Positions 8,998 through 17,348 of a stretch of 46,327 bases of DNA are shown piece after piece; positions within the stretch are counted from its first letter, which is position 1; the number at the start of each line of letters is the position of its first letter. The notes below the pieces were generated by a model. That model made no database searches and was not told where the DNA came from. It saw only the letters and a list, made by a program, of their open reading frames with translations. Both the position numbers and the translations under genes were made by a program. Origin of the DNA: Belliella pelovolcani. Lineage in GTDB: Bacteria; Bacteroidota; Bacteroidia; Cytophagales; Cyclobacteriaceae. Location: contig NZ_FTOP01000024.1 of the NCBI RefSeq assembly GCF_900156785.1, positions 1 to 46,327 on the forward strand, in the 5' to 3' direction.

Positions 8998-10155
8998 TCA
9001 ACTCAAGATCTTTCTAGCGATCAATTCTTTCATGATTTCGTTGGTGCCAGCATAGATTCGCTGCACACGAGCATCAGCATATGCCCTAGCTACTGGATAT
9101 TCCCACATATAACCATATCCTCCATGCAATTGTACACATTCGTCCGCTACTTCACATTGTAATTCTGTCATCGTGTATTTGGCAGCGGAGGCCATTGCAG
9201 AGTCCACTTTTTTGTCATTGTGCAAGAGCACCAATTGATCCATGTAGATTCTAGCCATTTCTAACTTCGCGGACATCTCTGCCAACTTGAATCTGGTATT
9301 CTGAAAATCCGCAACCGTCTTACCGAAAGCAGGTCTTTGTTTCACGTAATCAATCGTCGCTTGATAGGTACTCTCTGCCAATGCCAAGGCTGCAAGGGCT
9401 ACCACCAATCTTTCTTGTGCAAGTTCTGTCATCAGGTATTTGAAACCCTCACCTACTTTACCAAGGAGATTTTCTTTAGGTACTTTCACATCTTCGAAAA
9501 ACAATTCACAAGTGTCTTGCGCATGTAACCCTACTTTTTCGAAAGGAACTCCTTTACTAAATCCCTCCATGGTGGTATCTACCAAAAACAAACTGATACC
9601 TTTAGCACCTAAGCTTGAATCAGTCTTGGCAGCCACTACTACCAAGTCACAGAGATAGCCATTGGTAATAAAAGTTTTGGATCCATTGATCAAATAGTGA
9701 TCACCCATATCTTGAGCAGTGGCTTTGATATTTTGCAAATCACTACCAGCGCCAGGCTCAGTCATGGCCACCGCAGAGATCATTTCTCCAGAAATCATTT
9801 TAGGGATGTATTTGCTTTTGGCAACCTCAGTACCATAGTGATGAACGTACGGGAATACAATCTCGCTATGCAAAGGATAACCGATCGCAGGTCCAGAACA
9901 TCCACTTAATCCAAGTTCTTCAATAAATAAGGCAGCATACCTGAAATCTTCAATGCCCATACCTCCAAACTCTTCTGGAGCAGAGAGACATAAAAAACCA
10001 TTTTCACCTAATCCTTTCCAAGACTCTTTGGATACCATTTTATTTTTTTCCCACTCTGCATTATGGGGAGTGATTTCTTTGGCTATGTAATCTCTTACAG
10101 ACTGTCTGAACATCTCATGTTCTTCTGTAAATATCGTTCTTGGCAATCCTTGCAT
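8998..10155 (-). CDS. Acyl-CoA dehydrogenase, long-chain (LCAD) type
   Basis: This 385-residue flavoprotein would carry out the first oxidation step of beta-oxidation, passing electrons to an electron-transfer flavoprotein. The FAD/substrate loop AVAMTEPGAGSDLQ and the C-terminal QLHGGYGYMWEYPVARAYAD are typical. The C-terminal motif reads IYAGTNEIMKELIAR. The medium-chain enzymes have the catalytic Glu in YEGT; here that position is Ala. The base is instead expected on helix G, as in LCAD and isovaleryl-CoA dehydrogenase, and a matching Glu is present at about residue 248 (LAQERL). This makes the LCAD subtype likely. Cytoplasmic. It precedes fadD on the same strand. Confidence 0.93.
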   Translation of the reverse strand: MQGLPRTIFTEEHEMFRQSVRDYIAKEITPHNAEWEKNKMVSKESWKGLGENGFLCLSAPEEFGGMGIEDFRYAALFIEELGLSGCSGPAIGYPLHSEIVFPYVHHYGTEVAKSKYIPKMISGEMISAVAMTEPGAGSDLQNIKATAQDMGDHYLINGSKTFITNGYLCDLVVVAAKTDSSLGAKGISLFLVDTTMEGFSKGVPFEKVGLHAQDTCELFFEDVKVPKENLLGKVGEGFKYLMTELAQERLVVALAALALAESTYQATIDYVKQRPAFGKTVADFQNTRFKLAEMSAKLEMARIYMDQLVLLHNDKKVDSAMASAAKYTMTELQCEVADECVQLHGGYGYMWEYPVARAYADARVQRIYAGTNEIMKELIARKILS

Positions 10156-10385
10156 GTTATTATTGGGTTAATTCTGATTCAGTTTAAAAGAGAGTTCGAA
10201 TATACCAATATTCTAAGCTTCCACAAATAGTAATCTCTTTTAGAATATTTTGTTTTAACAAAAAATACTGGCTCAAACCAAATTTTTAATCTTTTCAAAA
10301 GCTTTATCCTTATTAACATGAAGTGAAATTTAAATTTTCCAATCAAGAGATTTGAATAGTTTTGATTTTTAAAAAAGCCTTATAA

Positions 10386-10412
10386 AAAAAAGGGAGATTC
10401 TTCAACCTCCCT
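10386..10412 (-). terminator. Probable terminator of the M28 peptidase gene
   Basis: A short stem, agggag with ctccct, around 10390-10411 is followed on the minus strand by a T run (10382-10389). It sits directly downstream of the peptidase stop codon. Confidence 0.6.
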
Positions 10413-10419
10413 CTTCTTT

Positions 10420-11958
10420 TTAGTTCCAAGGTTTCCTTGGTAATTTCTGATCTCTTTGTGCTGTGTTATAAACCATCGCTGCTACGATAATTGCAGCCTG
10501 AGTCATATCACCTTGTTGCATTCTTTCATATAGATCCATGTTTGTATGGTATCCTCTACCATAGTCGATCGGGTCTTGAATAAACTGAAAACCAGGTACA
10601 CCCACTGCATCAAATGCCACGTGGTCTGTAGAACCGGTATTTCTTCTTGTAATGGTTTTTGCTCCCATTTCATGGAAAGGCTCAAACCATTTTTCAAATA
10701 CAGGAACCAGTTGATCATTACCTTCCAAGTAGATGCCTCTGATTTTTCCAGAACCATTATCTACATTGTAATAAGCAGAAATTTTATCCCACTCACCTTT
10801 TTTATCTTTGGTCTGTCTGTCTGCTACATATTTCTGTACATATCCTCTAGAGCCATAGAGCCCTTGCTCTTCTTCACCCCAAAGCGCAATTCTAATGGTT
10901 CTTTTTGGCTGCACGCCAAGAGTTTTTAATATTCTGATGGCTTCCATCATTACAGCAACACCAGCAGCATTGTCATTAGCGCCTGTTCCTGCATGCCAGC
11001 TATCTAAATGTGCTCCTAGCATGACCAACTCAGGCTTCAAAGTCTTATCAGTTCCTGGAATTTCAGCTAAGACATTATAGCCCTTGTAATCATCATCTAG
11101 CCATTCTACTTCGATTTCAGCATCGATAGTAACCTTGTGACCATTCTTAATTAATCGCTCAATTCTACCAAAATGCTCTAATGCGATCTCCATTTCTGGC
11201 ATCGTTTTTCTCTTATCTGTACTGTAAGAACCTGCTCTGGTATGGAATACAGTTCCGAAGTTACCTCTAGTACCCGTAAGTCTAAGGGCAATTCCTTCTT
11301 CCATCAAGAATTCGTTTACTTTCGCATCTAAGGCTCTTGTAGCTCTCATTTGCTCCATTTGTTGAGGAGTCCATCTTGCACCACCTCCACCGCCGATAGC
11401 AATTACTTTTCTAGCTTCAAGTTCTTCGTCGGTTAGTCTTCTTGCTTCTGCTTCAAATGCTGGTGAAATAGACAATGTAGTAGGTACAATGATCACCTTT
11501 CCTGCTAACTTCCCTTTATACTTTTCAATATCAGCTTCTGACTGAATATCTACCAAAACCACTTCAGAAGACACCAATCCATTTGTACCATCTGTCCAAG
11601 CTTTTGGGTGGCCTATGATAGATGCATAATAAGGATCTTTCATAGCGATGTAAGATTTCTTCACGTCCCATCCTCTACCAAAATCTCCGTAAGAGTCAAT
11701 ACGCACATTTTCAAGACCCCATTCTTTGAATTTATCTGCTGTCCACTGACGTGCCCTTCTTAAGTTTGATGAACCAGAAAGCCTAGGCCCCATCAAGTCA
11801 GTAAGATGAAAAGAAAGGTCTTGGATTTGAGAATTTCTCAAGCCTTCATTTTTGATTTTGTACATCATCTCTAGGTCTACTTGCTCCTGAGCTACAGCAG
11901 CAGATGACCATACAAATAATGCTAATACAAGTAATGAAATTTGGTGTTTTAGCCTCAT
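10420..11958 (-). CDS. Secreted M28-family metallopeptidase
   Basis: The 512-residue protein has a signal peptide (MRLKHQISLLVLALF, cleavage near AVAQ) and acts outside the cytoplasm as a zinc aminopeptidase or carboxypeptidase. The M28 metal ligands are visible in order: H in LGAHLDSWHAGTGANDN, D in NDNAAG, the Glu pair in WGEEEQG, D in YNVDNGSG and H in STDHVAFD. A PA-type insert (GLVSSEVVLVDIQ ... GKVIIVPTT) lies at about residues 125-175 before the catalytic domain. The M28 family is certain; substrate specificity is not. The gene is probably monocistronic. Confidence 0.93.
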   Translation of the reverse strand: MRLKHQISLLVLALFVWSSAAVAQEQVDLEMMYKIKNEGLRNSQIQDLSFHLTDLMGPRLSGSSNLRRARQWTADKFKEWGLENVRIDSYGDFGRGWDVKKSYIAMKDPYYASIIGHPKAWTDGTNGLVSSEVVLVDIQSEADIEKYKGKLAGKVIIVPTTLSISPAFEAEARRLTDEELEARKVIAIGGGGGARWTPQQMEQMRATRALDAKVNEFLMEEGIALRLTGTRGNFGTVFHTRAGSYSTDKRKTMPEMEIALEHFGRIERLIKNGHKVTIDAEIEVEWLDDDYKGYNVLAEIPGTDKTLKPELVMLGAHLDSWHAGTGANDNAAGVAVMMEAIRILKTLGVQPKRTIRIALWGEEEQGLYGSRGYVQKYVADRQTKDKKGEWDKISAYYNVDNGSGKIRGIYLEGNDQLVPVFEKWFEPFHEMGAKTITRRNTGSTDHVAFDAVGVPGFQFIQDPIDYGRGYHTNMDLYERMQQGDMTQAAIIVAAMVYNTAQRDQKLPRKPWN

Positions 11959-12061
11959 TGCTGATTAATTTTTGTTATATACTGGGATTGTTTTTGAATA
12001 ATTGAATGTCAAAAATGTAAAAAAAATAACGGTCTAAATAACCGTCAGTGTAAAAAAAGCA

Positions 12062-12094
12062 AACAAAAAAGGTCTCAGATGACTCCAAGACCTT
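12062..12094 (-). terminator. Terminator of the secreted protein gene at 12109
   Basis: aaggtct (12069-12075) pairs with agacctt (12088-12094), and the minus strand continues into a T run. It lies 15 bases after the stop. Confidence 0.7.
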
Positions 12095-12108
12095 ATTTTG
12101 TGTGATAG

Positions 12109-12702
12109 TTAAAAATACAGGTTCTTTTGTCTTCCCTTGATGTCTGTGACCTCCATCACAATAGACTTAGGGTTGATGTCTTTGAGGTGATATACCTTTT
12201 GAAAACCCTCGTTTTCATTGATTCTCTCTTGGAATAGAGTTCTCCCAAATTGATTTTTAATCTTCACATCAATTCCAGGTTCTTCCAATCCGAAAACTGT
12301 TAATTTCACTTTGTTTGATGCTAGCACTTTACCTGATGCCATCAAAGGTAAGGCAATCGGCTGATCTGCTTCTTTGGTTACCACTTTGTACACTGCCTTT
12401 CCAACAGTATTTTTCTTTTCCAAACTAGCTATTTCAACCGTGTAGTTTCCAGCGGGTAAGTTAGAAAGGTCGAAAGGAACTCGAGTGGAACTTTTTAGGA
12501 AGAGTGTCTGAGAATGAAGTCTTTTGCCTTTTTCATCTTCAATGGCCAAGCGAACTTTTCCTAATGATTCATCCAGAGAGACCACTATGGATTTTTCGGA
12601 GACTTTTACATGTGAAGCAGCTTTTACATTCATTGTTCCTTCATTGGCAAAGCCACTTGTTACTAAACTAAGGGCTAGTGCGATTGTGAATAGTGTTTTC
12701 AT
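12109..12702 (-). CDS. Secreted protein of unknown function
   Basis: The product has 197 residues when the inner ATG at 12702 (MKTLFTIALALSLVTSG) is used. This choice gives a normal signal peptide with cleavage near GFAN, whereas an upstream reading from 12774 adds 24 residues without signal-like character. The mature part seems all-beta and may have two similar halves: one with SIVVSLDESLGKVRLAIEDE and LPAGNYTVEIA, the other with VKLTVFGLEEPGIDVKIKNQ and SIVMEVTDIKG. That pattern resembles tandem Ig-like or DUF3244-type domains of Bacteroidota envelope proteins. I cannot assign a role. It is monocistronic. Confidence 0.7.
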   Translation of the reverse strand: MKTLFTIALALSLVTSGFANEGTMNVKAASHVKVSEKSIVVSLDESLGKVRLAIEDEKGKRLHSQTLFLKSSTRVPFDLSNLPAGNYTVEIASLEKKNTVGKAVYKVVTKEADQPIALPLMASGKVLASNKVKLTVFGLEEPGIDVKIKNQFGRTLFQERINENEGFQKVYHLKDINPKSIVMEVTDIKGRQKNLYF

Positions 12703-13023
12703 AATTTTATCATTTATTGGTTTTGTTTGTCGGTATGGTATAGCCATGTTCTGTACCAATAAATTTTCAGACATTAGAATGAAAAGCGAATTTGAGTAAA
12801 CAGACGGTTAATAAATAGAGTCAAAATTAAAATTCGGAGCTATCAAATATCCTAAATACTGTTTCATTTTCAAGTCAAGTTGCTGTCCAACTGTACGCAT
12901 CTGATACAAAAAATCACACCTAAGCTTAAATTTAAACTTTTTAAAAGGTTGCATTCAAAAGTTTAAAAATTTGAAAATATTTATTTAAAAAAATTTTCTT
13001 TGCTATTATCTAAATTAAATACT
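12703..13023. other. Intergenic region with possible promoter element
   Basis: No gene was recognised in these 321 bases. A TAnnTTTG match on the minus strand lies at 12822-12829, and a TTTG at 12844-12847, only 14 bases away, so the spacing is shorter than the usual 19. It may drive the secreted protein gene at 12702. The rest is AT-rich and unremarkable. Confidence 0.4.
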
Positions 13024-13056
13024 AAAAAAACCTGTCCATAATTGAACAGGTTTTTT
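13024..13056 (-). terminator. Rho-independent terminator of the thioesterase operon
   Basis: aaaaaacctgt (13025-13035) pairs with acaggtttttt (13046-13056), giving a stem with T runs on both strands. It lies downstream of the thioesterase stop at 13084. Confidence 0.85.
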
Positions 13057-13083
13057 CTAAAAACGATCAATTTCGAATAAATA

Positions 13084-13599
13084 TCACAAACCTTGTAGCT
13101 TGATTTTCAGCTGCTTTACTCTTTCTGAAATACTCAAATTAGCAATATCAAAATTCTCTGAGGTTGCTTTTAGAAATTCTAAGACTGCCCCACTATGGTC
13201 TGTAGATTTACCTTCCTTAACTGTCACGTAGCGCATGGTAGTCCACAATAAAGTTTTCAACTCCCTTTTCGTATCATCTGTCATGTAATACTCTACCACT
13301 ACTGTATTGTGATTGTGCCATAAAATACGGCTTCTGATCCTTACCCATTCCCCAACTTTTGCTGGCCGGACATAAGAGATATTATGATTGTAAACTACCC
13401 AGGCGGCTTTATATTTTTGAATAAAATCAATCATTTCTACGCCATACAGTTTTGGAACTTGATCCTCTCTGGCATTGAAGAAGTAATCAAAATACTTCGC
13501 ATTATTCAAATGCTGCAAAGGGTCACAATCTTGAAAGCGGATTACAACCCTACTTTCTGTCTCTTTTGGATAATGCTTTTCTGGGTTATATTCAAACAT
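13084..13599 (-). CDS. Acyl-CoA thioesterase, hotdog (4HBT) family
   Basis: This 171-residue protein has the 4-hydroxybenzoyl-CoA-thioesterase-like hotdog fold, which hydrolyses acyl-CoA thioesters in the cytoplasm. The diagnostic N-terminal motif is FQDCDPLQHLNNAKYFDYF, with Asp24/Asp26 and His30 near the expected active site, followed by YVRPAKVGEWVRI for the second strand pair. Its start is only 6 bases after the stop of the PD40-OmpA gene, so the two are probably cotranscribed. The pairing with an envelope protein gives no hint of substrate. A strong terminator follows. Confidence 0.88.
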   Translation of the reverse strand: MFEYNPEKHYPKETESRVVIRFQDCDPLQHLNNAKYFDYFFNAREDQVPKLYGVEMIDFIQKYKAAWVVYNHNISYVRPAKVGEWVRIRSRILWHNHNTVVVEYYMTDDTKRELKTLLWTTMRYVTVKEGKSTDHSGAVLEFLKATSENFDIANLSISERVKQLKIKLQGL

Positions 13600-13605
13600 T
13601 TCTAG

Positions 13606-15294
13606 CTAGTTTAATCTGTCTATGATCATTTCCACTCTTCTATTTTGGGCTTTGCCATCTTCTGTAGCATTATCGGCTACTGGTCTACTTCCTCCCCAGC
13701 CCGCTATACGAATTCGCTCAAAGTCTATCCCTTTCAGAGTCAGGTAGCCTCTAATCTTGGAAGCTCTCTGCATAGAGAGCTCTTTATTTAATTGGGGATC
13801 ACCTACATTGTCTGTATGCCCTTCTAGTCTGATCCTGACATTTGCATTGCCTCTTAAGAAATCCACTAATTCATCTAATTGGGAAATAGATTTGGCATCA
13901 GCAAAATCGGAGGTTCCCCTATTAAATTGAATGTTATCTAAAACAATCGTAGAACCCGAAGCTAAAGGTTGAAGTGCAATGATCAATTCATTATCAATGC
14001 TGTTAGGATCTGCTACTAAGGATGGAATATAATTTTCACTACTTACGGAAAACGATACTACTTGTCCAGCATCTAGAGCTGCCCATAACTCTTCTTGATT
14101 GGCAGCAGTCTTTTTGAAACCTTGCGCATTCGTATAGACTAGTGTGAAAGGTAAAATCTCTTTGGTTTGTTGATCGATTACTTTTAAAAATCTCTGTTTT
14201 TCCGGTTTTATTTCTTCGACAATCACAGGCTTTATGCTATCCACTGGTATGATGGCTTGTGTGTCACCCACTACGACTGTACTGGCTTTTGAAAGTGATT
14301 CTTTATCAATAATCGAATCATTTGATACTTCTAGCTGATTAATTTTCAAATCTTTACCATCGTCTACTTTATCTAAAACTTTAGCAACAGATTCCCAATT
14401 TTCTTGTTGATGCGTAATCATCAATATATCTCCAAAACCTTCGGAATTTTGAGTACTTGTATAAAAAGCAAGACTCTTATCTTGATCAAATATCACATAG
14501 CTCAATTCTGCACCTTCGGTATTGATTTGTCCTAATGGCTCGGGTTCAGACCAGGAAGTCCATGAATCTGCATCTAATCTTTGTGCAGTGTAAATATCTC
14601 TACCCCTACCAGAGATGTTTGAGTTTGAAGCAAAATAGATCCTCTTCAAATCTGAGGAAATAGAAGGTGTCAATTCTTGAGAAAAGGTATTGACATCCGA
14701 ACCCAAATTGATTGGTGAAGACCAAACGCCCTCTCTAATTTCTTCAGAAATATAAATGTCTTCATTACCATACGAGCCAAATGAATTCATGGCCATGATG
14801 ATCACTTTTTTGTCTTGACTCAATCTACCACTGAAATGCGTTCCTTGATTCCTGAAATTCCCCATTTCTAAAGGTCTTACATAATTCCATTCTGAACCGA
14901 ATCTAGCGTATTGATGGATGCCTTGTCGCATTTTGATGCCATCTCCACTATGGTAGACATAAGCAGTCAATGCATCGGGAAACCCCAGTAGCACATCATT
15001 ACCAGAAGTAGATAAGCTTTTGACATGCATGGGTTTTTCCCACGCTCCAGAAGTGGCTTGCTTAGCCATCCATATATCTCCAAAATCTGTAGCACCTCCT
15101 AAATTCTCAGGATGAAAACCTACAGAGAAAAATAATTCTCCATTAGGAGAAATTACGGGGTGTTGTTCGTCATAGGGTGTATTGATTGAAGTCAAAGATG
15201 AAATCTCTTGGCCTATCAAACTAGTACTAAATGAAAAAGCAAGCAGTAAAAAACTGCTTGCTCCAAAAATGTATTTATTCATCATTTTAATCAT
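13606..15294 (-). CDS. PD40-repeat OmpA-family envelope protein
   Basis: The 562-residue protein has a signal peptide (cleavage near SLIGQ). Methionines at 15294, 15285 and 15282 are all possible starts. Residues about 35-300 carry PD40/WD40-like propeller repeats, with recurring motifs such as GDIWMAK, NEDIYISEE, GRDIYTAQ and GDILMIT. A linker of about 140 residues follows. Residues about 445-560 are a complete OmpA peptidoglycan-binding domain (GHTDNVG, LSMQRASKIRGYL, NRRVEMII). It would sit in the periplasm or outer membrane and bind peptidoglycan; related proteins occur in gliding and type IX secretion loci, but no such loci are visible here. It lies 16 bases after the DHS-like gene and 6 bases before the thioesterase, so a three-gene operon is likely. 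Confidence 0.9.
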   Translation of the reverse strand: MIKMMNKYIFGASSFLLLAFSFSTSLIGQEISSLTSINTPYDEQHPVISPNGELFFSVGFHPENLGGATDFGDIWMAKQATSGAWEKPMHVKSLSTSGNDVLLGFPDALTAYVYHSGDGIKMRQGIHQYARFGSEWNYVRPLEMGNFRNQGTHFSGRLSQDKKVIIMAMNSFGSYGNEDIYISEEIREGVWSSPINLGSDVNTFSQELTPSISSDLKRIYFASNSNISGRGRDIYTAQRLDADSWTSWSEPEPLGQINTEGAELSYVIFDQDKSLAFYTSTQNSEGFGDILMITHQQENWESVAKVLDKVDDGKDLKINQLEVSNDSIIDKESLSKASTVVVGDTQAIIPVDSIKPVIVEEIKPEKQRFLKVIDQQTKEILPFTLVYTNAQGFKKTAANQEELWAALDAGQVVSFSVSSENYIPSLVADPNSIDNELIIALQPLASGSTIVLDNIQFNRGTSDFADAKSISQLDELVDFLRGNANVRIRLEGHTDNVGDPQLNKELSMQRASKIRGYLTLKGIDFERIRIAGWGGSRPVADNATEDGKAQNRRVEMIIDRLN

Positions 15295-15310
15295 AATTGA
15301 TCAACATCAA

Positions 15311-16282
15311 TTATTGATCCAAAACAATCGCAAAAACCAATGGTGCAACGATTGTTGCATCTGATTCGATGATATATTTTGGCGTATCAATCCCTAATTT
15401 ACCCCACGTGATTTTTTCGTTTGGAACTGCACCTGAATAAGAACCATAGGAAGTAGTGGAGTCAGAAATCTGACAGAAATAGCCCCACAATGGAACATTA
15501 TCTTTTTGCAAATCTTGATGCAGCATAGGAACCACACAAATAGGGAAGTCACCGGCAATACCACCTCCGATTTGGAAGAAGCCTACGGTACTTTGCTCTG
15601 TTGCATTTTTCTGATACCAATCCGCCAAAAACATCATGTATTGAATACCTCCTTTAACTGTATGTACATCTTTGATGTCACCAGAGATTACGTGACCTGC
15701 ATACATATTTCCTAGCGTAGAATCTTCCCATCCAGGAACAATGATTGGGAGATTTTTCTTAGCAGCTTCAAGCAACCAGCTATTTTTTGGATCAATTTGG
15801 AATGACTTATCCAATTTTCCAGAAAGTAATATTTTATAGAAAAACTCGTGAGGGAAGTAAGCTTCACCAGCTTGATCTGCTTTCATCCATTCTTCTAAGA
15901 TGACATTTTCAATCCTTCTCATGGCTTCCATTTCTGGAATGCAAGTATCTGTCACGCGATTCATGTGACGCTCGAGCAAGTCATTTTCTTGTTCTGGAGA
16001 AAGGTCTCTATAATTTGGTATACGTTCATAATAGTCGTGTGCCACTAGATTAAAGACATCTTCTTCTAAGTTTGCACCAGTACAGGTAATGATTTGCACT
16101 TTATCTTGACGGATCATTTCGGCCAAAGAAATACCAAGCTCGGCAGTTGACATAGCGCCTGCAAGTGTCACCATCATTTTACCACCATTATCAATATGTG
16201 CTTTGTAGCCTTCTGCTGCATCAATAAGAGCTGCTGCGTTGAAATGCCTGTAATTATGTTTTAAAAATTCTGTGATTTTCAT
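15311..16282 (-). CDS. Deoxyhypusine-synthase-like protein
   Basis: The 323-residue protein belongs to the deoxyhypusine/homospermidine synthase family, NAD-dependent enzymes that transfer an aminobutyl group from spermidine. It shows MVTLAGAMSTAELG, the NAD-binding ITCTGANLEEDVFN, PIIVPGWEDSTLGN and, near the C-terminus, ITWGKLG, which matches the WGK motif carrying the catalytic Lys of true DHS. Bacteria lack eIF5A, so the substrate is probably a polyamine rather than a protein; homospermidine or carboxyspermidine-type chemistry is an inference. An agmatinase-family gene lies at 24248-25315. It is the first gene of a likely operon with OmpA and thioesterase genes. Confidence 0.9.
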   Translation of the reverse strand: MKITEFLKHNYRHFNAAALIDAAEGYKAHIDNGGKMMVTLAGAMSTAELGISLAEMIRQDKVQIITCTGANLEEDVFNLVAHDYYERIPNYRDLSPEQENDLLERHMNRVTDTCIPEMEAMRRIENVILEEWMKADQAGEAYFPHEFFYKILLSGKLDKSFQIDPKNSWLLEAAKKNLPIIVPGWEDSTLGNMYAGHVISGDIKDVHTVKGGIQYMMFLADWYQKNATEQSTVGFFQIGGGIAGDFPICVVPMLHQDLQKDNVPLWGYFCQISDSTTSYGSYSGAVPNEKITWGKLGIDTPKYIIESDATIVAPLVFAIVLDQ

Positions 16283-16309
16283 TTGTTACTAGTTTGATTT
16301 AAAGGAGTA

Positions 16310-16317
16310 CAAAAGTA
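16310..16317 (-). promoter_or_regulatory. Candidate -7 element upstream of the DHS-like gene
   Basis: On the minus strand this reads TACTTTTG, an exact match to the Bacteroidota -7 consensus TAnnTTTG. It would place the transcript start about 20 bases before the ATG at 16282. No TTTG is found at the right -33 distance. Confidence 0.4.
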
Positions 16318-16333
16318 TCAATTTATACAACAT

Positions 16334-16362
16334 GAAAAAAGCCCAGCTATAACTGGGCTTTT
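16334..16362 (-). terminator. Rho-independent terminator of the OmpH-like gene
   Basis: aaaagcccag (16337-16346) pairs with ctgggctttt (16353-16362), and the minus strand continues into a T run. It lies between the OmpH-like gene and the next transcript. Confidence 0.85.
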
Positions 16363-16385
16363 GATACTATATAAGCATTTATTTC

Positions 16386-16991
16386 TTATTTATTGCCAGC
16401 TGATTTAGAAGCAGCATATTTAGCATTTAAGCCCGCAGTTACTTTATCAGTAATATCAAGTGATTTTTTAGAATACCATACAGCACCACCCCTTGTATAG
16501 GAAAGGATCATTTCTAAATCATTCTCTTCGGCATACTCCGTCAAATACTCCTGGATTCTGTCGATCACATCACTATATAGTTGAGATTCGTCAGACTGTA
16601 ATTCCTGCATCAAATTATCTCTGTACGTCACCAAGTTTCTTTCTTTCTTCATCAAATCCTCCTGCTTGGCTCTAGCTTGGTTAGGGGTCATGGTGCCTGC
16701 AGTTTGTTCAAAGTTTTGAACCTCTTGTTCAAATCCTCTAGCTCTGCTACCTAATTCAGACTCAAATTTTCTTCCCTTCTCAGTGATTTCACCCGATTTT
16801 TCCTTGAACAAATCGAAATTAGCTATCACACTGTCCGTTAGTATGTAAGCGATTTTAAGATCTGAAATGCTTACTTCTGAGTTAGCTTCAGCTTCTGAAT
16901 TACTTGGAGTGGTGGTTCCTGAATTGTTACAGGCGGAAAATACAATTGTCGCAAATCCCAATACGCCTAATACTTTTGATAATTTCTTCAC
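16386..16991 (-). CDS. OmpH/Skp-family periplasmic chaperone-like lipoprotein
   Basis: The start is placed at GTG 16991 (reading MKKLSKVLGVLGF), because this gives a clean lipoprotein signal with lipobox VFSAC, and because the promoter at 17020-17049 would leave any longer version without a start. The mature protein of about 180 residues fits OmpH/Skp: a beta segment LKIAYILTDSVIANFD, then a long helical hairpin rich in E, K and Q (residues about 70-155), then a second beta part with LEMILSYTRGGAVWYSK and LDITDKV. Skp helps outer membrane proteins cross the periplasm. Here it appears to be lipid-anchored rather than soluble. Confidence 0.87.
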   Translation of the reverse strand: MKKLSKVLGVLGFATIVFSACNNSGTTTPSNSEAEANSEVSISDLKIAYILTDSVIANFDLFKEKSGEITEKGRKFESELGSRARGFEQEVQNFEQTAGTMTPNQARAKQEDLMKKERNLVTYRDNLMQELQSDESQLYSDVIDRIQEYLTEYAEENDLEMILSYTRGGAVWYSKKSLDITDKVTAGLNAKYAASKSAGNK

Positions 16992-17019
16992 GTTGATTAT
17001 TTGTTGTTTTAGATTGGCG

Positions 17020-17049
17020 CAAATATAAACAAAGAATTTTTTGTTCAAA
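17020..17049 (-). promoter_or_regulatory. Bacteroidota-type promoter of the OmpH-like gene
   Basis: On the minus strand TTTG (17046-17049), 18 bases and then TATATTTG (17020-17027) match the TTTG / TAnnTTTG consensus of the Bacteroidota primary sigma factor. It would start transcription near 17013, about 20 bases before the GTG start. Confidence 0.75.
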
Positions 17050-17086
17050 TCAATCTCCAAATTGAGTTTGTTAATTTCAGTTAAAA

Positions 17087-17347
17087 CTATTTTTTACTTC
17101 TTTTATTCTTCTTTTTTCCCTTTGAAGATAGCTTGTTTTTGTAGACTGTGGCTTTACCGAAGATTGAAAGACCTGCAAAAAAAAACACCAAAGCACAAGT
17201 ACCCATCAAAAACCAAGAAACCCAGTCTTGACCCGATGATTTCAAGATAACAGCGTCTCCAAATAGACTAAGACCAAAGCCCATAAGTAGAATTCCAAAT
17301 ACTGCATGATATAGCCACTTCTTCTTCAAATCTTTTTTCTTGCCCAT
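17087..17347 (-). CDS. Small two-helix membrane protein
   Basis: I do not recognise this 86-residue protein (start MGKKKDLKKKWLYH at ATG 17347). It has a basic N-terminus, two predicted membrane helices (about residues 12-32 and 44-64) and a strongly basic tail (KGKKKNKRSKK). The ATG lies one base beyond the stop of the HDAC gene, so the two are almost certainly translated from one transcript. The basic tails suggest the N- and C-termini are both cytoplasmic. No function can be assigned. Confidence 0.7.
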   Translation of the reverse strand: MGKKKDLKKKWLYHAVFGILLMGFGLSLFGDAVILKSSGQDWVSWFLMGTCALVFFFAGLSIFGKATVYKNKLSSKGKKKNKRSKK

Positions 17348-17348
17348 G

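Noticed and set aside
8998-10155. Loss of the catalytic Glu in the acyl-CoA dehydrogenase (YAGT instead of YEGT)
   Set aside because: This is the normal state in the LCAD and isovaleryl-CoA types, where the base is on another helix; a matching Glu is present at about residue 248.
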